A stretch of DNA of 64,000 nt from Clostridiales bacterium. GTDB lineage: Bacteria; Bacillota; Clostridia; Christensenellales; Borkfalkiaceae. The notes beneath the pieces are model-generated. The model saw only the letters and a program-made list of their open reading frames with translations, was not told the DNA's origin and did not search any database. The stretch is taken from assembly GCA_015055545.1 (NCBI GenBank), contig SVHY01000002.1, forward strand, positions 38,612 through 102,611. Reading direction: 5' to 3'. Shown here piece after piece: positions 33,478 through 42,161 of this stretch (the first letter of the stretch is position 1; every line of letters begins with the position of its first letter). Both the position numbers and the translations under genes were made by a program.

Positions 33478-34493
33478 ACGTGTTGTTGACGTCGGTAGGT
33501 CGCCGTGCGTATATGGTGAAATATTTTAAAGACGCGCTTGGCGAAAACGGTGAAGTGCACGTTTGTAATTCTGACGATTTGACGGTTGCCTTTCATTATG
33601 CGGACAAAGCCGTTGTGTCGCCGTTGATTTATGACGAGGCGTATATTCCGTTCCTTTTACAGTATTGTAAAGAAAACAAAATAGACGTTTTATTATCCTT
33701 GTTTGATATTGATTTGCCGATTTTAGCGAAAAATAGAAATGCATTTGAAGAAATAGGCGTAAAGGTTATCGTGTCAGATTTAGAGCTCGTGGAAATTTGC
33801 AACGATAAATGGAAAACGTACGAATTTTTGAAGAATAAAGGTTTTAACGTACCCAAAACATATCTGAATTTGCAGCGCGTTATGTTGGCGTTAGAAAGTG
33901 GAGAACTCCATTATCCGATTATTATAAAGCCGCGGTTTGGTTGTGGGTCAATAGGTATGTCGATTGCGGAAGATGAAATGGCACTTTTATATTACTTCCG
34001 CCGTAATACGCGCGTTATTAATCGTTCTTATTTAAAGTACGAATCGGCGAAAGTGGATCAGGCAGAACAGATAATTTATCAAGAATGTTTAAAAGGGCAA
34101 GAGTACGGTATTGACGTTATCAACGATTTACACGGAACGTTTCAAAATGCAATCGTTAAAAAGAAAATTGCGATGCGAGCGGGCGAAACGGATATTGGCG
34201 AAACGGTGGACGAGCCTGTTTTATGGGAAACGGCCGCAAGATTGGGCAAATTGACGAAGCATGTTGCGAATATGGACTGTGATTTCTTTTTGGTGGATGG
34301 ACGGCCGTACGTATTGGAGATGAACGCGCGTTTTGGTGGTGGATATCCGTTCAGCCATACAGCAGGTTGTGATTTGCCGAGAGCAATCGTGCAATGGTGT
34401 AAAGGTAATAAGAAACCGCTTATAGAATTAACGAATGTAAAAGCGGGAGTAAAAGCATTCAAAGAATTGGTTTTAACGGAGGTGTTGCTTTGA
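33474..34493 (+). CDS. ATP-grasp enzyme, carbamoyl-phosphate synthase-like
   Basis: This is a 339-residue protein. VLLTSVGRRAYMVKYFKDAL is the pre-ATP-grasp domain, YPIIIKPRFGCGSIGMS the ATP-binding lysine region and VLEMNARFGGGYPFSH (about 280-295) the magnesium site. ATP-grasp enzymes join a carboxylate to an amine or thiol via an acyl phosphate. It is related to the gene at 51031 (same order of motifs). It overlaps both neighbours (ATGA and TTGA), so it is translated together with the flippase fusion and the next ATP-grasp gene. Substrate unknown. Confidence 0.8.
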   Translation: MNVLLTSVGRRAYMVKYFKDALGENGEVHVCNSDDLTVAFHYADKAVVSPLIYDEAYIPFLLQYCKENKIDVLLSLFDIDLPILAKNRNAFEEIGVKVIVSDLELVEICNDKWKTYEFLKNKGFNVPKTYLNLQRVMLALESGELHYPIIIKPRFGCGSIGMSIAEDEMALLYYFRRNTRVINRSYLKYESAKVDQAEQIIYQECLKGQEYGIDVINDLHGTFQNAIVKKKIAMRAGETDIGETVDEPVLWETAARLGKLTKHVANMDCDFFLVDGRPYVLEMNARFGGGYPFSHTAGCDLPRAIVQWCKGNKKPLIELTNVKAGVKAFKELVLTEVLL

Positions 34494-35734
34494 AAAAAGC
34501 ACTGGTTTTGGCTGGCGGATTTGATCAGATTGCGCTGATTGAAGAACTTAAAATAAGAGGCTATTACGTTATTTTGGCGGATTATTATCCACATCCTGTG
34601 GCAAAACCCGTGGCAGATAAACATTATCAGGTGTCTACTTTAGATATTGATAAGGTTATTGAAGTTGCGCGAATTGAGAAGGTCGAATTGGTGACTACGG
34701 CTTGCACGGACCAGGCTCTTTTAACAGTTGCAAGAGTTTCAGAAATATTAGAATTACCTTTTTATCTTGATTTTGAAACAGCGCGGAATGTTACGAATAA
34801 GGAGTATATGAAACAGCGTTTTTTGGAATTTTCTATTCCTACGGCAAAGCATATAATTGTTGATACGTTGAACAGTATACAAGAACGAATTATTGATTTT
34901 CAATATCCCCTTATTGTGAAACCTGTAGATTGTAATAGTTCTAAAGGTGTATTAAAAGTTAATAAGTTTGGAGAATTATTGCGAGCGGTTGAAAATGCTA
35001 AAAATTTAAGCCGAACCCAAACGGCTATTGTTGAAGAGTTTATCGAAGGGAAAGAGTATACGGTAGATTTTTGGATAGAACATGGCGAACCCGTATTATT
35101 AATGGCCTCGGAAATTAGAAAATTACAAAACAGAGAAACCTTTACAATAAACGGATGTCGAACTTTACCGGAATTGATTGAAGAAAAAGTAGAAAAACTA
35201 AAAGAAATTGCCAAGAAGATTAGCGTTGCGTTTGCTTTGGATAATATGCCTATGTTTATGCAGGTGATAGATAATGGTGAAGATATCTACGTTTTGGAAT
35301 TTAGCGCTCGTATGGGTGGTGGTACAAAATATAAGATGATAGAGTTGTATTCAGGCGTTCCGATTATGAAAATTTATGTAGATAGAATCTTGGGTATATT
35401 GCCTGTATTGCCACATAAATTGACACGCAAAAATATGTTGCTTAGTTTTGTATATTGCAAAGCGGGTGTAGCAAAAAAAATAGTGGGGCTTCAGGAGTTG
35501 CAAGATAAAGGGGTCGTTTTTGAATCTTATCAATACAAGCCATTGGGAACCCGTTTTATAAAAGCTGAAAATAGTGGGGATCGATTATTAGGTGTTTTAT
35601 TGATGGCAGAATCAAATGAAGAGATTCGGTATAAAGAAAAAGAAACATACGAGCAATTATCTGTTTTAGATGAAAATGGATACGATATTATTTTAAGAGA
35701 ATTGAACGAAGAAGGAGGTTGTTATGCCGGTTGA
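34490..35734 (+). CDS. ATP-grasp carboxylate-amine ligase
   Basis: This is a 414-residue protein of the PurK/carboxylate-amine ligase class. It starts with ALVLAGGFDQIALIEELK, has YPLIVKPVDCNSSKGVLKV (about 140-158), EFIEGKEYTVDFWIE and VLEFSARMGGGTKYKMIE (about 268-285), plus a C-terminal domain of about 100 residues as in BtrJ/PurT-like ligases. The start is TTG 34490 after CGGAGGTG. Together with 33474 it may add an amino acid or other acyl group to a sugar of the repeat unit; this is inferred from context. Confidence 0.8.
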   Translation: MKKALVLAGGFDQIALIEELKIRGYYVILADYYPHPVAKPVADKHYQVSTLDIDKVIEVARIEKVELVTTACTDQALLTVARVSEILELPFYLDFETARNVTNKEYMKQRFLEFSIPTAKHIIVDTLNSIQERIIDFQYPLIVKPVDCNSSKGVLKVNKFGELLRAVENAKNLSRTQTAIVEEFIEGKEYTVDFWIEHGEPVLLMASEIRKLQNRETFTINGCRTLPELIEEKVEKLKEIAKKISVAFALDNMPMFMQVIDNGEDIYVLEFSARMGGGTKYKMIELYSGVPIMKIYVDRILGILPVLPHKLTRKNMLLSFVYCKAGVAKKIVGLQELQDKGVVFESYQYKPLGTRFIKAENSGDRLLGVLLMAESNEEIRYKEKETYEQLSVLDENGYDIILRELNEEGGCYAG

Positions 35735-37070
35735 AGTATGGTATATAGTGGCGCTACTTGGCTTAATAGGCGTTACATTCATTTTATTTAAGAGACCAAT
35801 ATATGAATGTATGTTCTATGCTTTCTTGCTAATGATTATACTCACAGGTGAGTATAGCAATATTTTTAAATACATAGTTAAAACATCGACGGATACATTA
35901 TTCTATTCAATAATTGCTTTTTTAGTTTTGGCAAAGATATTAGATGCAACGCATGCTGTGGATTCATTGGTAAATCTTATTGTATCGATTTTCGGGCGTT
36001 TACCAGGCGGGGCTGCGTATACTGCTGTTATTGGCAGTACAATGATGGGTGCGTTGTCTGGTAGTGGGGCTGGAAATGTTGCAACAACAGGGACGTTTAC
36101 GATTCCTGCGATGAAAAAATCTGGGTTGCCGGCTCATTTGGCTGCTAATATTGAAAGTTCATCTAGCACTATGGGGAATATGATTCCGCCCGCAGGGGTT
36201 ATTTTAGCTGCGCTCGCTTGTTATAATGAGTTTAGCGGTGCGGAAATGTCGCAGTCAACCTTTTGGTTGGCGTGTTGGGGCGTTGCTTTATGGTTCATCA
36301 TTCAAAGACTTATCACGACATTTGTTTTTTGTAAGATTTATCATGTAAAGCCTATGGCTAAAGAAGATATTCCTAGTTTAAAGGAAACATTTAAAAAGGG
36401 TTGGAAAAATTTACTTCTTCCTATTATTATCTTATTGCCTTTTGTTTTAGATTACTGTTTTAAAACCACGTTCTTTAAAAGTCGTTTAGGCGCTGGAGCT
36501 TCAAATTTATCTAGCAGTTTATTGATTTTTACTCCAGGGATTGCGGCGGTTTATGCTTTATTGGTAAATAAGAAGGAATGGACTTTGAAAAGTTTGTCTC
36601 ATAAAATGACGAATTCCGTTTCAGGAATTGTACCAGTTGGAGCAACAATCTTTTTTGCTTATTGCATCAGTAATCTATTTACAGCAACAAATATAGGCGC
36701 AAACATAGGTGCTTACATTCAAAGTTGGAATTTGTCGTTGATTGCACTTGCGTTTTTAATTCCATTACTTTGTGCAATTTTAGGTATGGTGTTTCCTGGG
36801 TCTGCGCAGACTAAGATTTTTGGTAGCACAATAATCGCTATTTTTGCTGCGGCGGGAGGGGATCCGCTGTTAGCTGCTATTATGTTACCTGTTATAACAG
36901 GTGCGATGGAGGGAATGACACCACCTTTAGCTATTTGTATGTATGCGGCTATGGGGATAGCTGAATCAAAAATGAAAGAAACAACACTTAATTGCTTAAT
37001 TTGGGTGGGGTTGCATTATATATTATCGGTAATTTGCTTCCTTGGATTATTGCCGATAATGGGATTATAA
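35724..37070 (+). CDS. TRAP (TAXI-type DctM-like) permease
   Basis: This is a 448-residue membrane protein with about 12 helices in two inverted halves. MGALSGSGAGNVATTGTFTI (about 109-128) and ALLSGS-like IESSSSTMGNMIPPAG, with GMTPPLAICMYAAMGIA in the second half, are the substrate-site repeats of the DctM large subunit, closest to TAXI-type proteins. TRAP systems import acids such as sialic acid, ectoine or dicarboxylates with a periplasmic binding protein; none is seen here. The ATG overlaps the ATP-grasp gene by 11 bases after AAGGAGG. Its place in a glycan locus is odd. Confidence 0.75.
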   Translation: MPVEVWYIVALLGLIGVTFILFKRPIYECMFYAFLLMIILTGEYSNIFKYIVKTSTDTLFYSIIAFLVLAKILDATHAVDSLVNLIVSIFGRLPGGAAYTAVIGSTMMGALSGSGAGNVATTGTFTIPAMKKSGLPAHLAANIESSSSTMGNMIPPAGVILAALACYNEFSGAEMSQSTFWLACWGVALWFIIQRLITTFVFCKIYHVKPMAKEDIPSLKETFKKGWKNLLLPIIILLPFVLDYCFKTTFFKSRLGAGASNLSSSLLIFTPGIAAVYALLVNKKEWTLKSLSHKMTNSVSGIVPVGATIFFAYCISNLFTATNIGANIGAYIQSWNLSLIALAFLIPLLCAILGMVFPGSAQTKIFGSTIIAIFAAAGGDPLLAAIMLPVITGAMEGMTPPLAICMYAAMGIAESKMKETTLNCLIWVGLHYILSVICFLGLLPIMGL

Positions 37071-37083
37071 TGAGAGGAAGGAT

Positions 37084-37416
37084 ATGAAGAAAGTTTCAGA
37101 TGTTTTATTAAAAATTTTTGCTATTGGCATCATGTTGGTTTTGTTGGCTGGTGCGCTATCATTTGTTGGATATTTAGTTGCCCTTTTTATTGGTGGAGAT
37201 CAGGCGACAAAGATATGCACGTTTATATTTAAAGAATATATTCCTTGGGTTGTTAAGCTTACCAGTATTTTTACTGCTGTGGGATTAGTTGCCATGTATT
37301 TATGTAAAATAAAAGCGCTTACAGTTAATCAACAAGAAGAAACTGCAAAATCTACTATACTTGAAAGGAAAAATGATTCTTTAGACGGGAAACAAGAATT
37401 ACATGAAGATGATTAA
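37084..37416 (+). CDS. Small two-helix membrane protein, possible permease partner
   Basis: This is a 110-residue protein with two hydrophobic helices (about 8-36 and 50-74) and a charged cytoplasmic tail. It is 13 bases after the permease stop, with AGAGGAAGG before the ATG, and overlaps the aminotransferase gene by 14 bases. The TRAP small subunit (DctQ) has four helices and about 160 residues, so this could be a reduced version; the sequence alone does not show it. Confidence 0.6.
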   Translation: MKKVSDVLLKIFAIGIMLVLLAGALSFVGYLVALFIGGDQATKICTFIFKEYIPWVVKLTSIFTAVGLVAMYLCKIKALTVNQQEETAKSTILERKNDSLDGKQELHEDD

Positions 37417-38488
37417 CGTTACAAAGTCGTCTATGCCTTCGTATGAAGAGTATTGCGCGGAAATTAAAAGTATTTGGGATACCGTTCATTTAACGAATAT
37501 GGGTCCGATTCATAATACGTTGAAAGACCGCGTTCGCGAATATCTCGGCGTGCAAAATATCGAACTGTTCGTCAATGGGCATTTGGCTTTATATTGCGCG
37601 ATTAAGGCACTTGGTCTGACAGGCGAAATTATTACCACTCCGTTTACGTTTGCCTCCACGACCAACGCTATTGTGCAAGCGGGTTGTACGCCCGTATATT
37701 GCGACGTGAAAGAAGATTACACGATCGATGAAAATAAGATAGAAAGCCTTATTACAGACAAAACGACGGCGATTTTGGGCGTGCACGTATACGGGAATAT
37801 TTGCAACGTGGAGGCTATTCAAAAAATAGCGGACAAGCATAACTTGAAAGTGATTTACGATGCGGCACATGCCTTTGGTGTGGAGTATCAAGGACGTGGC
37901 ATTGGTGCGTACGGCGACGTTTCTATGTTCTCATTCCATGCGACCAAGGTTTTCCACACAATCGAAGGCGGTTGCTTGACGTTTAAAGACGGAACGCTGG
38001 TACAAAAGATTGCGCTGGAACGCAACTTTGGTGTGAACGGCGAAAGCTTGGATTGTTTTGGTACGAATGCGAAAATGAACGAATTTCAAGCGGCAATGGG
38101 GATTTGCAATTTACGGCATATTGACGAAGAACTTGCCAAGCGCAAAGCTGTTTTTGAACGCTATACAAAGCATTTGCAAGGCGTAAACGGGTTGAAGCTG
38201 TTGCCTAAGCAAGATATTAAACAAAATTACGCGTATTATCCTGTTTTGGTAGATGAAAAAGCGTTTGGAATTAACCGCGACGGACTTTGTGAGAAGTTAA
38301 AAGAAAAGGGTGTGTTTGCGCGCAAGTATTTCTATCCGCTCGTTTCGGGAAACAAAGCATTTGGCACGGATTTGACAAAAGCTACGCCGAAAGCGAAATA
38401 TTATTCGGAAAACGTCGTTTGCCTACCGTTGTATGCGAACTTGGATTTAGCAGACGTAGATATGATTTGCGAGATTATAAAAGGATAA
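37403..38488 (+). CDS. DegT/DnrJ/EryC1 family sugar aminotransferase
   Basis: This 361-residue PLP enzyme transfers an amino group from glutamate to a keto sugar nucleotide. [15 protein letters not shown] and [17 protein letters not shown] form the cofactor pocket, YDAAHAFGV holds the PLP Asp, and the Schiff-base lysine is in [14 protein letters not shown] (about 180-193). With rmlA and rmlB directly downstream the likely substrate is dTDP-4-keto-6-deoxyglucose or its 3-keto isomer (giving an amino-dideoxy sugar). No isomerase (FdtA/QdtA type) is present, which favours 4-amination. Confidence 0.85.
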   Translation: MKMINVTKSSMPSYEEYCAEIKSIWDTVHLTNMGPIHNTLKDRVREYLGVQNIELFVNGHLALYCAIKALGLTGEIITTPFTFASTTNAIVQAGCTPVYCDVKEDYTIDENKIESLITDKTTAILGVHVYGNICNVEAIQKIADKHNLKVIYDAAHAFGVEYQGRGIGAYGDVSMFSFHATKVFHTIEGGCLTFKDGTLVQKIALERNFGVNGESLDCFGTNAKMNEFQAAMGICNLRHIDEELAKRKAVFERYTKHLQGVNGLKLLPKQDIKQNYAYYPVLVDEKAFGINRDGLCEKLKEKGVFARKYFYPLVSGNKAFGTDLTKATPKAKYYSENVVCLPLYANLDLADVDMICEIIKG

Positions 38489-38498
38489 GGAGAAAGGA

Positions 38499-39374
38499 AT
38501 GAAAGGGATTATATTGGCTGGGGGAAAAGGCACGAGATTGTATCCGATGACGAAAGCCGTTTCCAAACAGTTGTTGCCAATTTACGACAAACCGCTTATT
38601 TATTATCCGCTTTCCGTTTTATTGTTGGCGGGTATTAAAGAAATTCTAGTGATTTCTTCACCCGAAGCGATTGGTTCGTACGAAGAGCTTTTGGGCAATG
38701 GGAATCAAATCGGGGTGTCGATTGAATACTGCGTGCAAGAAACGCCGCGCGGGCTTGCCGATGCGTTTATTCTCGGTGAGAAATTTATCGGCGACGATAA
38801 CGTATGCTTGATTTTGGGCGATAACGTATTTTACGGAAAGGATTTGACCCGTATTTTAAATAGAGCAAAATCGCGTACAACGGGTGCTACGGTGTTTGGC
38901 TATCCCGTGAAAGACCCGACTTCCTTTGGCGTAGTGGAATTTGACAAAGACAATAAAGTGGTTTCCATTGAAGAAAAACCGCAAAATCCTAAATCCAATT
39001 ACGCTGTGCCCGGGTTATATTTTTACGACAACAAGGTTGTGGAGATTGCGAAAAACGTAAAGCCGTCGGCGCGTGGGGAAATTGAAATTACGTCCGTGAA
39101 TAACGTGTATTTAGAACAAGGCGAATTGCATGTAGAGCTTTTAGGTAGGGGCATGGCTTGGTTGGATACGGGTACGCCTATGGGCATGTATAAAGCGAGC
39201 GGGTTCGTACAGACCGTGCAGGAAATGCAAGGATTTTACATATCGTGTATAGAAGAAATTGCTTGGCGTAGAGATTTTATCACGACCGAGCAACTGAAAA
39301 ATATCGGCGAAGGTTTGAAACAAACGGAATACGGACAGTATTTATTAGCCTTAGCTAACGGAGAATTGAAATGA
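38499..39374 (+). CDS. rmlA: Glucose-1-phosphate thymidylyltransferase
   Basis: This 291-residue enzyme makes dTDP-glucose from dTTP and glucose-1-phosphate. [20 protein letters not shown] (residues 4-23) is the nucleotide-binding signature, [10 protein letters not shown] holds the catalytic Asp and [20 protein letters not shown] the sugar site. Length is as usual (about 290). AAGGAG precedes the ATG and the rmlB gene overlaps its stop. Confidence 0.95.
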   Translation: MKGIILAGGKGTRLYPMTKAVSKQLLPIYDKPLIYYPLSVLLLAGIKEILVISSPEAIGSYEELLGNGNQIGVSIEYCVQETPRGLADAFILGEKFIGDDNVCLILGDNVFYGKDLTRILNRAKSRTTGATVFGYPVKDPTSFGVVEFDKDNKVVSIEEKPQNPKSNYAVPGLYFYDNKVVEIAKNVKPSARGEIEITSVNNVYLEQGELHVELLGRGMAWLDTGTPMGMYKASGFVQTVQEMQGFYISCIEEIAWRRDFITTEQLKNIGEGLKQTEYGQYLLALANGELK

Positions 39375-40390
39375 CGATTATCGTAACAGGCGGTGCTGGT
39401 TTTATCGGCAGCAACTTCATATTCCATATGCTCAAAAAATATCCTACGTACCGTATTGTGTGTTTGGATAAATTGACGTACGCGGGGAATTTATCTACGC
39501 TTGCGAGCGTAATGGATAACCCGAATTTCCGTTTCGTAAAAGCGGATATTTGCGACCGAGCGGCGGTATATCAATTATTTGAAGAAGAAAAACCGTCTAT
39601 CGTTGTGAATTTTGCGGCGGAAAGCCACGTGGATAGAAGTATTGAAGCACCCGACGTATTTTTACAAACGAATATTATGGGTACGGCAACACTTATGGAC
39701 GCGTGCAGAAAATACGGCATTGAACGTTATCACCAAGTTTCGACGGACGAAGTGTACGGGGATTTGCCGTTGGATAGACCTGACTTGTTCTTCACGGAAG
39801 AAACACCGCTGCATACCAGTTCGCCCTATTCTTCAAGCAAGGCGGCGGCAGATTTGTTGGTACTTGCGTATCATAGAACGTATGGATTGCCCGTGAGTAT
39901 TTCACGTTGCTCTAATAATTACGGACCTTATCATTTCCCTGAAAAGCTTATCCCGCTCATGATTGCAAACGCGCTAGCGGATAAACCGTTGCCCGTATAC
40001 GGCGAGGGGATTAATGTGCGCGATTGGCTGTACGTGGAAGACCACTGCAAAGCCATTGATTTGATTATTCACAAAGGCAGAGTAGGACAGGTGTACAACG
40101 TCGGCGGGCACAACGAAATGCGCAATATCGATATCGTGAAATTGATTTGTCAAAAACTTGGCAAGCCCGAAAGTTTGATAACCTACGTGACGGATAGAAA
40201 AGGACACGATATGCGTTATGCTATCGACCCGAATAAGATACATACGGAACTTGGTTGGTTGCCTGAAACGAAGTTCGCCGACGGTATTGAAAAGACGATT
40301 GCTTGGTATTTAGAAAACCGCGAATGGTGGGAAACGATTATTTCGGGTGAATACCAAAATTATTACGAAAAAATGTACGCGAATAGATAA
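39371..40390 (+). CDS. rmlB: dTDP-glucose 4,6-dehydratase
   Basis: This 339-residue SDR enzyme converts dTDP-glucose to dTDP-4-keto-6-deoxyglucose. [11 protein letters not shown] (residues 6-16) binds [14 protein letters not shown]-type [11 protein letters not shown] contains the catalytic Thr-Asp-Glu, and the active-site Tyr and Lys are in [13 protein letters not shown] (about 150-162). The ATGA overlap couples it to rmlA. No rmlC or rmlD follows, so the product is probably passed to the aminotransferase at 37403 and not made into rhamnose here. Confidence 0.95.
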   Translation: MTIIVTGGAGFIGSNFIFHMLKKYPTYRIVCLDKLTYAGNLSTLASVMDNPNFRFVKADICDRAAVYQLFEEEKPSIVVNFAAESHVDRSIEAPDVFLQTNIMGTATLMDACRKYGIERYHQVSTDEVYGDLPLDRPDLFFTEETPLHTSSPYSSSKAAADLLVLAYHRTYGLPVSISRCSNNYGPYHFPEKLIPLMIANALADKPLPVYGEGINVRDWLYVEDHCKAIDLIIHKGRVGQVYNVGGHNEMRNIDIVKLICQKLGKPESLITYVTDRKGHDMRYAIDPNKIHTELGWLPETKFADGIEKTIAWYLENREWWETIISGEYQNYYEKMYANR

Positions 40391-40396
40391 AAAGAT

Positions 40397-40426
40397 TTGA
40401 ATAATATAGTATTCCTATGGTAAAAT
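40397..40426 (+). promoter_or_regulatory. Possible internal promoter before the FucNAc genes
   Basis: TTGAAT (40397-40402) and TAAAAT (40421-40426, with TGG extension) are 18 bases apart. TAAGGAG follows before the ATG at 40452. Confidence 0.4.
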
Positions 40427-40451
40427 TGTATTGTAGGTAAGGAGAAAAAAT

Positions 40452-41492
40452 ATGTCGGTTTTTAAGGATAAAACGTTATTGATTACTGGGGGGACGGGGA
40501 GCTTTGGTAATGCCGTTCTCAATCGTTTTTTGAAAACGGATATCGGCGAAATCCGTATTTTCTCGCGCGATGAGAAAAAACAGGACGATATGCGCCACGA
40601 TTTTCAGGCTAAAATGCCCGAAGTTGCCGAAAAAATTAAATTCTATCTCGGCGACGTTCGTGATATCGCTAGCGTTAAAAACGCTATGCACGGAGTAGAT
40701 TATATCTTCCATGCGGCGGCGCTTAAACAAGTTCCGTCCTGTGAGTTTTTCCCTATCGAAGCGGTGAAAACGAACGTGCTTGGTACGGAAAACGTACTGA
40801 CGGCGGCGATTGAAGCGGGCGTAAAGAGCGTCATCTGTCTTTCGACGGACAAGGCGGCGTATCCCGTCAACGCCATGGGTACGAGCAAGGCGATGATGGA
40901 AAAGGTCGTCGTTGCAAAATCCCGTACGGTTAGCCCCGAAAAGACGAAAATTTGCTGTACGCGCTACGGCAACGTTATGTGTAGCCGCGGTAGCGTTATT
41001 CCGCTTTGGATCGATCAAATCAAAAACGGCAAGCCCATTACGCTTACGGATCCGAATATGACCCGTTTTATTATGTCCTTGGACGAAGCGGTGGATTTGG
41101 TGCTGTTCGCCTTTGAAAACGGGCAAAGCGGGGATATTCTCGTGCAAAAAGCTCCTGCTTGTACCATTCAAACACAAGCGGAAGCGGTATGCGAACTCTT
41201 CGGTGGCGATAAGAACAATATCAAAGTGATTGGTATTCGCCACGGCGAAAAGATGTATGAAACGTTGCTCACGAATGAAGAATGCGGGAACGCAATCGAC
41301 ATGGGCGATTTCTATCGCGTGCCTTGCGACAAGCGTGGGTTAAACTATGATAAGTATTTCAAGGACGGCGACACTGAGCGCAATCCGCTTACCGAGTTCA
41401 ATTCCAATAATACTAGACTTTTGAATGTAGAAGAAACGAAAGTGAAGATCGCTTCGCTTGCCTATATCCAAGATGAACTTAAAAAGTTGTAA
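40452..41492 (+). CDS. fnlA: UDP-GlcNAc 4,6-dehydratase/5-epimerase (FnlA/CapE type)
   Basis: This 346-residue SDR enzyme does the first step to UDP-L-FucNAc: 4,6-dehydration and 5-epimerisation of UDP-GlcNAc. LLITGGTGSFGNAVLNRFL (about 9-27) binds NADP, and STDKAAYPVNAMGTSKAMME has Met in place of the usual catalytic Tyr, as in CapE/FnlA/PseB. With the genes at 42162 and 44615 it completes the three-enzyme FnlABC/CapEFG pathway. The gene order is interrupted by two inserted genes. Confidence 0.9.
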   Translation: MSVFKDKTLLITGGTGSFGNAVLNRFLKTDIGEIRIFSRDEKKQDDMRHDFQAKMPEVAEKIKFYLGDVRDIASVKNAMHGVDYIFHAAALKQVPSCEFFPIEAVKTNVLGTENVLTAAIEAGVKSVICLSTDKAAYPVNAMGTSKAMMEKVVVAKSRTVSPEKTKICCTRYGNVMCSRGSVIPLWIDQIKNGKPITLTDPNMTRFIMSLDEAVDLVLFAFENGQSGDILVQKAPACTIQTQAEAVCELFGGDKNNIKVIGIRHGEKMYETLLTNEECGNAIDMGDFYRVPCDKRGLNYDKYFKDGDTERNPLTEFNSNNTRLLNVEETKVKIASLAYIQDELKKL

Positions 41493-41501
41493 GGTAAAAT
41501 C

Positions 41502-42152
41502 ATGAAATTCATTAAAAAAATGGCGCTAAAATTTTGTGGAATTATTAACAAGTTGCCGTTTAATAATAAAATTTATCGCCGTGGAAATAAAATTATTTTT
41601 GGGAAATCTGTATTGGTAAAATGCAGAATTGATTGTAAAGGAAAAGGCAATGTAATAGAGTTTTCTCAAAACAGCAGTTTTCGAAATTGTAATTTTTTGA
41701 TTTATGGTAATGACAATATCATAAGAATTGACGATAATGTTTCGGGGAAAAATGCAGAGTTTTATATAGAAGATAATGGAGGCGCAATTGTTGTCAAAGA
41801 AGCTACGCATTTTTGTGGAAAAATACATTTAGCATGTATTGAAGGGTGCCAGATCCAGATTGGAAAAGATTGTTTGTTTTCTTCAGATATTATATTTAGA
41901 ACGGGGGATTCTCATTCTTTGCTGGATATGGACGGAAACAGGATAAATCCGTCCAAGAATATTAAGATTGGGAATCACGTTTGGATAGGAAATCACGTTA
42001 TTATCAACAAAGGCGTTACAATTGGAGATAATAATATGATCGGTACTGGTGCAGTAGTAACGAAAAGTATTCTCGAATCGAATAATGTGATAGCAGGAGT
42101 ACCAGCTAAAATAGTAAAAAGGAACACGAATTGGTGTTCAAAAAGGCTGTAA
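41502..42152 (+). CDS. Hexapeptide-repeat acyltransferase
   Basis: This is a 216-residue left-handed beta-helix protein. The C-terminal half has IGNHVWIGNHVIINKGVTIG, DNNMIGTGAVVTKSI and AGVPAKIVKR, the pattern of WcaF/WbbJ-like O-acetyltransferases; the N-terminal half has looser repeats. It probably O-acetylates a sugar of the repeat unit. It is clearly more A+T-rich than the fnlA and fnlB genes on either side, so it was probably inserted later. A PglD-like N-acetyl role is possible but it lacks the PglD N-terminal domain. Confidence 0.72.
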   Translation: MKFIKKMALKFCGIINKLPFNNKIYRRGNKIIFGKSVLVKCRIDCKGKGNVIEFSQNSSFRNCNFLIYGNDNIIRIDDNVSGKNAEFYIEDNGGAIVVKEATHFCGKIHLACIEGCQIQIGKDCLFSSDIIFRTGDSHSLLDMDGNRINPSKNIKIGNHVWIGNHVIINKGVTIGDNNMIGTGAVVTKSILESNNVIAGVPAKIVKRNTNWCSKRL

Positions 42153-42161
42153 AGGTGCGTT

